Source: Prevotella sp. | GTDB lineage: Bacteria; Bacteroidota; Bacteroidia; Bacteroidales; Bacteroidaceae | DNA: 64,000 bases | Direction of reading: 5' to 3' | Assembly: GCA_016286995.1 (NCBI GenBank) | Contig: JAEEVA010000004.1 | Coordinates: forward strand, 47,910 to 111,909 | Part shown: positions 1 through 8,103 of the stretch, in pieces | How the letters are laid out: each line of letters starts with the position of its first letter | How positions within the stretch are numbered: position 1 is the first letter of the stretch | The notes under the pieces: model-generated | Seen by the model: the letters and a program-made list of their open reading frames with translations, nothing else | Databases searched by the model: none | Told to the model about the DNA's origin: nothing | Position numbers and translations under genes: made by a program

Positions 1-29
1 CCAAGGAGATTGTCAAGGAAGAAGAATAA
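1..29 (+). CDS. C-terminal end of an upstream gene, possibly ftsA
   Basis: The frame starting at base 3 reads K-E-I-V-K-E-E-E and stops with TAA at 27-29, 21 bases before ftsZ. In Bacteroidetes the gene before ftsZ is normally ftsA, so this is probably its tail. The eight residues cannot prove identity. Confidence 0.35.
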
Positions 30-50
30 TTCATAAAAATCAAAAATAGT

Positions 51-1376
51 ATGGACAACAACATATTACTAGACTTCGGCGATCCCGAAAGAGAGAACAG
101 CATCATCAAAGTAGTGGGTGTTGGTGGAGGTGGCGGCAATGCCGTCAATCACATGTATCGCGAGGGAATTCACGATGTGACCTTCGTACTCTGCAATACT
201 GACAATCAAGCCCTCAATGATTCCCCCGTACCCGTACATTTACAACTGGGTAAGGAAGGTCTCGGTGCCGGAAACAAGCCAGAGAAAGCCCGTGCCGCTG
301 CCGAAGAGAGTCTAGAAGACATCAAGCAGATGTTCAATGACGGCACACGCATGGCCTTCATCACTGCCGGCATGGGTGGTGGTACTGGCACTGGTGCTGC
401 GCCCGTCATTGCCCGAATCTCCAAGGAAATGGGCATCCTCACTGTAGGTATCGTCACCATCCCCTTCCGTTTCGAAGGCGACCGCAAGATAGATCAGGCT
501 CTCGATGGCGTAGAGGAGATGAATAAACACGTAGATGCTTTGCTGGTAATCAACAATGAACGACTACGCGAAATTTATCCTGAACTCACCGTACTCGATG
601 CTTTCGCCAAAGCTGACGACACACTCTCTGTTGCAGCCAAGAGCATTGCCGAGATTATCACCGTACACGGACTCATCAATCTTGACTTCAACGATGTAAA
701 AACCGTACTCAAGGATGGTGGTGTAGCCATCATGTCTACTGGTTATGGCGAAGGTGAGGGACGTGTCAAGAAAGCCATTGAAGATGCTCTTAATTCGCCG
801 TTACTCAATGAGAATGACGTCTTCAACTCCAAGAAAATTCTGCTTAGCATCTCGTTTGCAGGCACGAAGGATGGTAAAGACTCTCTGATGATGGAAGAGA
901 TGAACGATGTCAATGACTTCATGGCGAAATTTGGCAACGATTTCGAGATCAAGTGGGGACTGGCCACCGACCCAGAGTTAGGCAAGAAGGTGAAGGTTAC
1001 CATTTTGGCTACTGGTTTCGGTATTGACCGTGTCGACGGTATGGCTAACCACCGCCAGCGTCAGAACACGATTGAAGAAGCAACCCGTCTGGCTGCTGAA
1101 CAAGAAGCCGAAGCACAGCGTCAGGACCGGCGTAATCGTTATTATGGTGGTGATGGCCAGAACCGTCGTTACAAGCGTCGTCCACACATCTACCTATTCC
1201 GTTCTGAAGACCTTGATAACGACGATGTTATCTCGGCCGTTGAACAGACGCCAACTTACAAGCGCACCCGTGAGATACTAGACAGTATTTACCAGCAGGC
1301 CAGTGGCGAAGAGGTACAGCAAAAAAATGAAGCACCAGCCGAGGTTGTCCAGGGAACTATTAAATTCTTTACGTAA
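51..1376 (+). CDS. ftsZ: cell division protein FtsZ
   Basis: FtsZ is the tubulin-like GTPase that polymerises into the cytoplasmic division ring. The 441-residue protein has the glycine-rich nucleotide-binding start GVGGGGGNAVNHM (about residues 23-35), the tubulin signature GGGTGTG (about 109-115), the NTD segment near residue 49-51 and the DRKIDQALDG region after IPFRFEGD. The GTPase and C-terminal tubulin-like domains (to about residue 330) are followed by a charged, Arg/Gln-rich linker (about 345-385) and a C-terminal tail that is longer than the minimal family length, as is common in Bacteroidetes. The ATG at 51 lies 21 bases after the preceding stop, so it is probably co-transcribed with the upstream gene (ftsA expected). 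It converges on the minus-strand regulator with only 11 bases between stops. Confidence 0.97.
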   Translation: MDNNILLDFGDPERENSIIKVVGVGGGGGNAVNHMYREGIHDVTFVLCNTDNQALNDSPVPVHLQLGKEGLGAGNKPEKARAAAEESLEDIKQMFNDGTRMAFITAGMGGGTGTGAAPVIARISKEMGILTVGIVTIPFRFEGDRKIDQALDGVEEMNKHVDALLVINNERLREIYPELTVLDAFAKADDTLSVAAKSIAEIITVHGLINLDFNDVKTVLKDGGVAIMSTGYGEGEGRVKKAIEDALNSPLLNENDVFNSKKILLSISFAGTKDGKDSLMMEEMNDVNDFMAKFGNDFEIKWGLATDPELGKKVKVTILATGFGIDRVDGMANHRQRQNTIEEATRLAAEQEAEAQRQDRRNRYYGGDGQNRRYKRRPHIYLFRSEDLDNDDVISAVEQTPTYKRTREILDSIYQQASGEEVQQKNEAPAEVVQGTIKFFT

Positions 1377-1387
1377 AAGAGACTGTC

Positions 1388-4006
1388 TTATTCCTTTCTC
1401 TTAATGTATTCGCGCGGTGACTGGCCATAACGTTTACGGAAGCATTTACCGAAATAGCTGGAGTCTGCAAAGCCAGAACGGAAAGCTATTTCGGCAATGC
1501 TGAGATTGGTGGTCTGCAGCAATTCTACGGCGTGTGACAAACGGAATTCCTTGATAAGGTCGACAGGGGCAAAACCTGTCTGGCCTTTTACTTTTTTATA
1601 AAAGGCTGAACGTGAGAGTCCCATCTCTGCAGCGATGGCATCGACGTTGAACTCCGTATTCGGAATATTCTTACGGATGATACGGTGCAATTTGTCAATA
1701 AACTCATCGCCGTCATCAGGTTTGGATGTTAGCTTGGCCAGCCGTTGACTGATGTATATCTCGTTACGCATACGGTTCATCTGCAGGATGGTACGGATGA
1801 CGAGCCAGGCTATGAGGGCTGCAATGAGGAAATAGATGAGGTATGCCCACCATGTGGCCCACCAAGGCGGCAGTATGTGGATGGTCAGCTGGGCTGAGGA
1901 GTGCATGGTCGGATTAGCATCGTCAATAGCTTCGACGATAAATGTATAGGTACCTGGAGGCACCTCATTATATGACCCCACACGATGTTGTCCACTATAG
2001 CGCCAGTCGCGGTCGAAGCCTTCCAGTCGGTAGCGATAGCTGGTGCTGCCGTGGTTCTGGTAGTTGAGGGCGGCAAATTCTATCGTAAAAGCATTCTGGT
2101 CGTGTTTTAGCTCCACTTGATGCGTATAGGCAAGGGCTGTCTCGCCAATATAAGCTTGATTGTCAGTCACCAGATTGGTGATAAAGGTGCGATAGTCGGA
2201 CTTCTTGTTATGCAACTGTTCGGGATGAAATGTCAGGATACCTTGCTTACAACCCATCCACAATTGCCCATTATGGCAGCAGAGTGCCGATGCCTCTTCC
2301 ATTTCAACAATGGGCAGACCATCGTAACGATCGAAATTACGGACACGTCCTGTTTGTTGGTTATAGCGTGAGAGTCCTGCCTCCGTAGCAAACCACAGCT
2401 GGCCATGCAAATCTTCCACAATGGAATAGATAACGTCGTTGCGCAACCCCTCTCGTGGACCGAGTGAGCCACCACCCAGTTTCTGCAAACCTCCTCCAAA
2501 CGCACCTATCCAAACTTGTCCAGACTGATCACGATAGAGTGTATAAATATCGTTGTTGGCAAACAAGGCATCGGGTTGGTCACGGTAAATAGTAAAACGG
2601 ATGTCGGCAGGGCGCTTGAAATGGGTATCAAGACTCATCAGTCCGTCAATGGTACCCACCCAGAGCCGTCCATTCTCATCTTCCACGATGTTGCGTATCT
2701 CCGTGTAGAGACCATAGGCAGGATAGCGCCTCAAACCGTGCTGTTTATGATAGAACTCCAAATGTCCTTGTTTTTCAAGAACGAGATTCAGTCCACCGTC
2801 CAGCGTGCCTACCCAAACATGCTTCTGCGAATCGATATAGGTCATATAGACGTTATTGCCGCTGATACTCGACGGATTACCGGACTCGTGACGATAGTGA
2901 ACCGCTTGTATCCAATGGTCTGAATCATCTGGAGAGTCGATGACAACCAATCCGTCGCCCTTTGTTGAGAGCCACAGTCGTCCTTTGTCATCTTCCATTG
3001 CATGATAGACAGCTCCAATGCCATACTGCTCGTAAGGTAGTTTTCGCAGCAATTGTCCATCCGTCCGATAGATGTATACATGACGGCTACGTGTTCCCAC
3101 CAGGATTTGTCCGTTACGCATCTGATAAAGACAGCGTACACCCGTTTGATCGTCATCGGGCAGGGAGATGAGACGGAAAGGACTATACGGACGACTCAGA
3201 CAATAAATGCCCTCATTCGTCGTGGTGACCCACAGCAGACTGTCGTGGTCGATGTAAAGCTGTGAATACTTGCTGATACCTGCTGCACTGACCATCGTCT
3301 GCAAGAGACTGTCCTGCTGACGTTGTACTGCATCATTCTTGGCCATCGCTGCCATCAACTTCTGACGGTTGCCGTCACGAAGTGTAAAAAGTCGATAGTC
3401 GCGGCCGACATAATACATATATCCCAGACTCTTACCAACAGCATCGTGGTAGAGCTGAAAGGTCTGAGTATCTATCTGTCCATTGGAATCGAACAGCTTA
3501 CTGATGTGGACACCTTGTTGGTCTGCATAAGCCATAAGCAACGTCTTGTCCTTGGTAAGCAACAAGATGCGCCCTTCGGCTGTACGCTGAATCTTGATAA
3601 TCTGCAGGTTCTTGGTATGTGTCTTAAGTTCGTCATTGACGGCGTGGAAACATTCTGTCTGACGATTGAAAGTATAGAGTTTCCAGTCGACGGTCTTTAA
3701 CCAAAGGTTTCCTTGGGCATCTTCGGCCATGCTCTCAATCTTACGTGGTGGAATATCGGAATGTGCCTTGGCAGGTTTATTGAAAACCACGAAGTCATTA
3801 CCGTCGAAACGACACAGACCATACCACGTGCCAAACCACATGAATCCATCGCGGTCTTTCAAAGCACACGACACATTGTTTGACGGCAGTCCTTCATTGG
3901 TAGTGTAATGCTCGGAAATGACAGATGACAGAGGCAGTGCATGACCACAAACAAGCCACGCAAACACAAAAGCCAGTACACAAAAACACCTTCGTACCTT
4001 TGTCAT
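1388..4006 (-). CDS. membrane sensor with Reg_prop beta-propeller, Y_Y_Y domain and cytoplasmic AraC HTH, lacking kinase and receiver
   Basis: This looks like a hybrid two-component system (HTCS) polysaccharide sensor with its signalling middle removed. In order: signal peptide (about residues 1-25), two-component-regulator propeller repeats (to about 590; repeated motifs such as GLPSNNV, LWVGTIDGL, VWIGAFGGGL), a Y_Y_Y-type beta domain (about 610-705), one membrane helix (about 715-737), a linker of about 45 residues and a C-terminal AraC helix-turn-helix (about 780-868, with GLSRSAFYKKVKG and SYFGKCFRKRYGQSP). HTCS proteins are normally about 1300 residues with HisKA, HATPase and receiver; none fits in the gap here. 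Start at 4006 was chosen over an upstream frame extension because an excellent promoter ends 5 bases before this ATG and it removes overlap with the GH2 gene. It is last in the hydrolase gene block and may control it directly from the membrane. Confidence 0.85.
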   Translation of the reverse strand: MTKVRRCFCVLAFVFAWLVCGHALPLSSVISEHYTTNEGLPSNNVSCALKDRDGFMWFGTWYGLCRFDGNDFVVFNKPAKAHSDIPPRKIESMAEDAQGNLWLKTVDWKLYTFNRQTECFHAVNDELKTHTKNLQIIKIQRTAEGRILLLTKDKTLLMAYADQQGVHISKLFDSNGQIDTQTFQLYHDAVGKSLGYMYYVGRDYRLFTLRDGNRQKLMAAMAKNDAVQRQQDSLLQTMVSAAGISKYSQLYIDHDSLLWVTTTNEGIYCLSRPYSPFRLISLPDDDQTGVRCLYQMRNGQILVGTRSRHVYIYRTDGQLLRKLPYEQYGIGAVYHAMEDDKGRLWLSTKGDGLVVIDSPDDSDHWIQAVHYRHESGNPSSISGNNVYMTYIDSQKHVWVGTLDGGLNLVLEKQGHLEFYHKQHGLRRYPAYGLYTEIRNIVEDENGRLWVGTIDGLMSLDTHFKRPADIRFTIYRDQPDALFANNDIYTLYRDQSGQVWIGAFGGGLQKLGGGSLGPREGLRNDVIYSIVEDLHGQLWFATEAGLSRYNQQTGRVRNFDRYDGLPIVEMEEASALCCHNGQLWMGCKQGILTFHPEQLHNKKSDYRTFITNLVTDNQAYIGETALAYTHQVELKHDQNAFTIEFAALNYQNHGSTSYRYRLEGFDRDWRYSGQHRVGSYNEVPPGTYTFIVEAIDDANPTMHSSAQLTIHILPPWWATWWAYLIYFLIAALIAWLVIRTILQMNRMRNEIYISQRLAKLTSKPDDGDEFIDKLHRIIRKNIPNTEFNVDAIAAEMGLSRSAFYKKVKGQTGFAPVDLIKEFRLSHAVELLQTTNLSIAEIAFRSGFADSSYFGKCFRKRYGQSPREYIKRKE

Positions 4007-4011
4007 GGGGA

Positions 4012-4043
4012 CAAAAGTACGAAGAATTTCTGAAAGCAGCAAA
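4012..4043 (-). promoter_or_regulatory. Bacteroidetes-type promoter for the propeller/AraC regulator
   Basis: On the minus strand TTTG (4040-4043) is followed after 20 nt by TACTTTTG (4012-4019), matching the TTTG / TAnnTTTG consensus. The box ends 5 bases before the ATG at 4006, so the transcript should be leaderless or nearly so. Confidence 0.7.
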
Positions 4044-4052
4044 AAGATTAGC

Positions 4053-6665
4053 TTATTTTTGCAATCCAAAGTCCGCCTGTTGGGCTTCTACCTCCTGAAG
4101 CATCTTGTTTTTTTCGGCTTCGGAGAGGGTAGGAGTAGAGAGTGTGGAATGAGGAGTGTTGAGTGTTGAGTGTTGAGTTTGCGATGTCCTAGATTCTCTA
4201 GAAAGGCCAGATTCTGAATAGCACATCGGCAGGTCGTAGGGTACACTTTCTATCTCTAGTTCGGCAGGGGTAGGGGCATGGGTGCCAGGGAACTGCACTT
4301 CAGCCTTGATCTTAATGCGACCAGCCTGGCGTGTCGAACGAATCAGCACTGGCGCAGAGCCCCATTCTACAGCACGCGGATTGGCATTGATAGAGGCGTC
4401 GCCAATGATTTCGCCCTCGCCCTCTACGGTGAAGACGATGTTCTCCTTGGCTAAGCGGCGCACATGTCCCAAATCGTCGGTTACCTCACAGACAACGACA
4501 AGGAAGTCGGAACCGTCAGCCACGAGTGGCTTGCCCATGTCGTCAACGCGTAGGCGAAGCTTGGTGCTGCGGCGCGATGGCATTTTCTCTTCCTTGCACA
4601 CCACCTTGCCATTGATGATACCCTCAGCCACCATTTTTACATTTTGCCATTTGCGCTGGGTGTAACTCCAATTGCGAGCCTCGAAGAAGTCCCAGGCATC
4701 TTTGAAGACCACGAGGCCTTGCTCTACGGGTTGAGTCCAGCAATGCTCACCATCGTACATTGTCAGACGGACGCTGTCACAATTGCTAAAGACGGTGACG
4801 TCTTTCTCTGAGAACTGCGTCATCTCGTGGGCGATGGTAACTATGGGCTGTTCCGTAGGCTGTTGTAGCACAGCAGCAAACATGTCAAAGGCCGTCTTCT
4901 TCTGACGGAAGGCATCATAGATGCCACCCCAATAAGGATCAGGGTGGTAGCCACGCTGATGGTCGAAGGGATGCCACTGACAACCACCGATAAACTGTCC
5001 CGTGGTGTGAAAGAGCTCCTGCGTAGAGCGGAACAAGCTTTTGGCTTGTTCAAGCATTGGTTGCTCACCCCACGAACGCGATGCGCGGTTCAGATTGTTA
5101 TGGGCATACCAGTCGTCCACCAATTCGCCAAACTCACGTGTAAAAATGCACTGTTTGATCTTCTTGGGGTCTCCGATGGGTAAACCGTCGGATGCAAAGT
5201 CGTCGCCAGGCCAGCCGTACACCACGTCATAGTGGTCGGCAACACCAGCAGAATGGACGTCGGCGGCAGCTACTGGACGATAGGGATAGGGGTATTCGTC
5301 TTTTGTAATCTGAAGGGCCTGCAAGGCAAACTCCTCAGGGTAGCGCGTCTCGTTCAAGATGGGTTCCCACATCAGCACACAGGGATGGTTCCTGTCTCGA
5401 CGGATGATATTTCGTGTATTCTCGTGTACCTTTTCGTCCCAGCCTTTTTCCTTGTTCCAATATTGCCAACCGGGAGTGGCTACAATGATAAATAGTCCCA
5501 ACTCATCGCAGGCATCCATGAACGATGGGTCCTGCGGATAGTGGGCCGTGCGGATGATGGTAAAGCCAGCATCGCGTAAGCGTTTGGCATCACGCCATTG
5601 TTGAGAATTGGGCAGGGCATTGCCTACGTAAGCAAAGTCCTGATGGCGGTTGGCACCAATGAGCTGGTGATATTTCTTGCCGTTGAGGTAAAAGCCGGGC
5701 TGACGCCCTTGGGCATCATCCGTGCGAACAAATTCGAAACTACGGATGCCAATGCGGGTAATGCCGCCATCGAGGCTGTTCTTACCTTCCTTGATACGGG
5801 TAGCGATATGATATAAATAAGGCGTCTCTGGACTCCAAAGCTTGGGATTCTTGACGAGGAAGCACTGGGTGATGGTGCGCGTTTCGCCTGGGGTCAGCGT
5901 CAGTTTCGTTCGCTGAGGCTTAGCCTCAGCATACGGAACGAGGGTGTTTTCCACTATCACAGCATGAGGGCGGCTGTCGCTGTTGCGCACCTCGGTATTG
6001 ACGAAGACCTCGGCACTTTTCTCGCTGATGTTGGCATAATGCACAAAAATGCCGCCGCCAGCCACCTTGTTTTCCTCAAGGGCATCGGTGATAGCCACCT
6101 TGTTTTTCGCCATGAGCCACACGTCGCGATAGATGCCACCATGATATGCGAAGTCGAGCTGTGCCTGCTTCTTGCCTGGGGGATAGGTCTTGTCGTCGCT
6201 GTTGTCAGCGCAGATGGCGATGACGAAATCGTCGCCCACACTATTAGGAAAGGGAATGGTGATGGGGAGGTAGGCGCCTTCATGCTCTTTGACCTTTTGG
6301 CCATTGACGTAAATCGTCTGCTTACCCATGATGGCCTCGAAGTGAAGCGTTACATCTCGACCTGCGCACTCTTTAGGCAGACGAAAGTGCTTACGATACC
6401 AGGCGATGCCCTGATAGTTGCGACAGCCACTGGCCTCGGCAGGCATCAGTTGAACGGTATGGGGCGTCGAGACCACCTCCCACGACTTGTCATTGAAATC
6501 AACTGTTTCCGCACCTGCGACATCGCCTAGATGGAAGCGCCAGCCGGCATTGAAGTTCCACACCAAGCGACCGCTATTTTCCAAGGGGAAGAGGCCTGCT
6601 ACTAAGGTTTGTGCTATAGCATTTAAACCACAGATGGCACAGATTATACAGATGAGTTTTCGCAT
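4053..6665 (-). CDS. secreted glycoside hydrolase family 2 protein
   Basis: Predicted exo-acting beta-glycosidase (galactosidase, glucuronidase or related) of about 870 residues. A signal peptide (1-19) is followed by the GH2 jelly-roll sugar-binding domain (about 35-190), an immunoglobulin-like domain (200-315), the TIM barrel (from about 316, GANRHQDFAY and RTAHYPQDP) and C-terminal beta domains. The candidate acid/base is E439 in MWEPILNET, which replaces the more usual S-x-G-NE context, and the candidate nucleophile is E511 in TREFGE. The first Met of the longer frame is a TTG; ATG at 6665 gives a clean signal peptide and sits 5 bases after the upstream esterase stop. The last 45 residues are Ser/Thr-rich, and residues about 829-845 are encoded by a heptanucleotide repeat tract, so the tail is probably not part of the fold. 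Substrate cannot be read from sequence. Confidence 0.88.
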   Translation of the reverse strand: MRKLICIICAICGLNAIAQTLVAGLFPLENSGRLVWNFNAGWRFHLGDVAGAETVDFNDKSWEVVSTPHTVQLMPAEASGCRNYQGIAWYRKHFRLPKECAGRDVTLHFEAIMGKQTIYVNGQKVKEHEGAYLPITIPFPNSVGDDFVIAICADNSDDKTYPPGKKQAQLDFAYHGGIYRDVWLMAKNKVAITDALEENKVAGGGIFVHYANISEKSAEVFVNTEVRNSDSRPHAVIVENTLVPYAEAKPQRTKLTLTPGETRTITQCFLVKNPKLWSPETPYLYHIATRIKEGKNSLDGGITRIGIRSFEFVRTDDAQGRQPGFYLNGKKYHQLIGANRHQDFAYVGNALPNSQQWRDAKRLRDAGFTIIRTAHYPQDPSFMDACDELGLFIIVATPGWQYWNKEKGWDEKVHENTRNIIRRDRNHPCVLMWEPILNETRYPEEFALQALQITKDEYPYPYRPVAAADVHSAGVADHYDVVYGWPGDDFASDGLPIGDPKKIKQCIFTREFGELVDDWYAHNNLNRASRSWGEQPMLEQAKSLFRSTQELFHTTGQFIGGCQWHPFDHQRGYHPDPYWGGIYDAFRQKKTAFDMFAAVLQQPTEQPIVTIAHEMTQFSEKDVTVFSNCDSVRLTMYDGEHCWTQPVEQGLVVFKDAWDFFEARNWSYTQRKWQNVKMVAEGIINGKVVCKEEKMPSRRSTKLRLRVDDMGKPLVADGSDFLVVVCEVTDDLGHVRRLAKENIVFTVEGEGEIIGDASINANPRAVEWGSAPVLIRSTRQAGRIKIKAEVQFPGTHAPTPAELEIESVPYDLPMCYSESGLSRESRTSQTQHSTLNTPHSTLSTPTLSEAEKNKMLQEVEAQQADFGLQK
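4132..4180. repeat. degenerate heptanucleotide tract inside the GH2 3' end
   Basis: Seven 7-nt units in register (plus-strand consensus about TGAGTGT / GGAGTGT). They encode a Ser/Thr/His-rich stretch of the GH2 C-terminal tail. Confidence 0.75.
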
Positions 6666-6670
6666 AGTTA

Positions 6671-8071
6671 TTACCAATTATCTGTTCTGAATGATGATAC
6701 AGGCAGACCATCGTGCATGAGGTCGCCTTCTACCCAATCCTTGAAAGCATAGCGCACAGCAATGGGCTTTTTCACCTCGTCGCAAACCACATAGACGCGG
6801 TTGCGTGAAACCCACACCTTTGTGGCAGGATGGAACACCTTGTCGTTGCCTGCCACCTCAAAGTTCTTGGAGGTTGTACCATGTTCGAAGTAAACCCATT
6901 CCTTGCTTCTGTCAAAGGACACCACAGCCGTATCGTTCTTAAACTCAACCTCTTTGTAGGTGGCGAACTCTGGCAGTCCTTTTTTGTCGTAAGTATTCGA
7001 AAGGGCGAGGATTGCCAAACGCTCTCCTGCCTGACGTTTCTTCCTGGGGTGAATGCCATATTCCAAACCAGCATCCATCAGCACAGCCATACGGGCATTC
7101 GGAATCATTGTTTCTGCCTTCGCCTGCTGTTCACGCAGATACTGACTGTCTTTCCACTCAATGAGCGAGTAGTCGTAGGGTGCTATCTGACAATAGTAGA
7201 ATGGGAAGTCGCCTTGCTTCCAGTCAGCACGCCAACCCTCGACCATTGCCTTCAACAAGTCGGCATAGTAATCGTAGCGAGGAACGTTATCCTCGCCCTG
7301 ATACCAGATGGCGCCACGCATTGTATAGCCTATGAGGGGTTTCAGCTGTCCGTTATACAAAGCAGTAGGACAACGCTGCTGTAACTTCTTGACATCCTCC
7401 TCAGTGATAATCTGTTGTACCTTGGGAAATGCCTTTAGCCAGTCTGCCTTCATCCACGCCTCGCAGGCAGAACCTCCCCAACTGGTACAGATAAGTCCCA
7501 CAGGTACATCGAGCATTGAGCGCAGAGCCTTGCCAAAATAGTAGGCTGTGGCAGAGAAGTCGCGAACGCTGGCGCTGTTGGCTTCGTTCCATTGTCCTGT
7601 GACGTCCTGCTCAGGCGTCAACGACACGTGGCGCTTGACGGTAAACAGTCGCAGGTTAGCATCTTTGCAACGCAACAGTTCCTCTGTCGTACCTTCTACG
7701 GGCTGTTGCTTAAAGCCCTTCATCTGCATCTCCATATTCGACTGCCCGGCACATATCCACACCTCGCCAATCATCACGTTACGAAGGATGACGGCAGATG
7801 GTTCAAGAATCATCACTTCGTAAGGGCCACCAGCTTTTGGCGTTTTTACCTTCACCTCGAAATCACCTTTGTCATCAGCCTTCACCTTGTAGGTCTTATT
7901 GTCCCATGTGGTCATGATGCTCACCATTTTATTGGCATCCGCCTTACCCCAGATGTTGCATTCTGACTGTTGTTGCAACACCATATTGTCGCTAAAGAAC
8001 TGGGGCAACTTGACCTCAGCATTTGCTGTGATGGCTATTAGCACAACGAAAGCGCAAATAAGTTTTCTCAT
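6671..8071 (-). CDS. secreted sialate O-acetylesterase-type (SASA/SGNH) carbohydrate esterase
   Basis: Predicted periplasmic or secreted esterase that removes acetyl groups from sugars; family members act on sialic acid or on acetylated plant polysaccharides. The 466-residue protein has a signal peptide (1-18), an N-terminal beta domain with the family start VKLPQFFSDNMVLQQ, the block-I motif GQSNMEM with catalytic Ser about residue 111, WGGSACEAWM, the WYQGEDN block and a C-terminal GIHPRKKRQAGERL segment that should hold the catalytic His. It lies 20 bases downstream of the GH106 gene and just ahead of the GH2 gene, so it is probably in an operon with both. Given GH106 and GH2 neighbours, an acetylated plant glycan is more likely than sialic acid, but this is inference. 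Confidence 0.85.
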   Translation of the reverse strand: MRKLICAFVVLIAITANAEVKLPQFFSDNMVLQQQSECNIWGKADANKMVSIMTTWDNKTYKVKADDKGDFEVKVKTPKAGGPYEVMILEPSAVILRNVMIGEVWICAGQSNMEMQMKGFKQQPVEGTTEELLRCKDANLRLFTVKRHVSLTPEQDVTGQWNEANSASVRDFSATAYYFGKALRSMLDVPVGLICTSWGGSACEAWMKADWLKAFPKVQQIITEEDVKKLQQRCPTALYNGQLKPLIGYTMRGAIWYQGEDNVPRYDYYADLLKAMVEGWRADWKQGDFPFYYCQIAPYDYSLIEWKDSQYLREQQAKAETMIPNARMAVLMDAGLEYGIHPRKKRQAGERLAILALSNTYDKKGLPEFATYKEVEFKNDTAVVSFDRSKEWVYFEHGTTSKNFEVAGNDKVFHPATKVWVSRNRVYVVCDEVKKPIAVRYAFKDWVEGDLMHDGLPVSSFRTDNW

Positions 8072-8076
8072 ATCTT

Positions 8077-8103
8077 ATCCGTTTAATCCGTTCAATCCGT
8101 GGT
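8077..8103. repeat. nonanucleotide tract at the GH106 stop codon
   Basis: Three in-register 9-nt units of the form ATCCGTTYA cover the end of the GH106 gene and the gap to the esterase. A related tract lies before GH106 at 11152-11178. Confidence 0.65.

Noticed and set aside
5964..6530. 188-codon plus-strand ORF
   Set aside because: Antisense shadow of the GH2 gene; no independent support.
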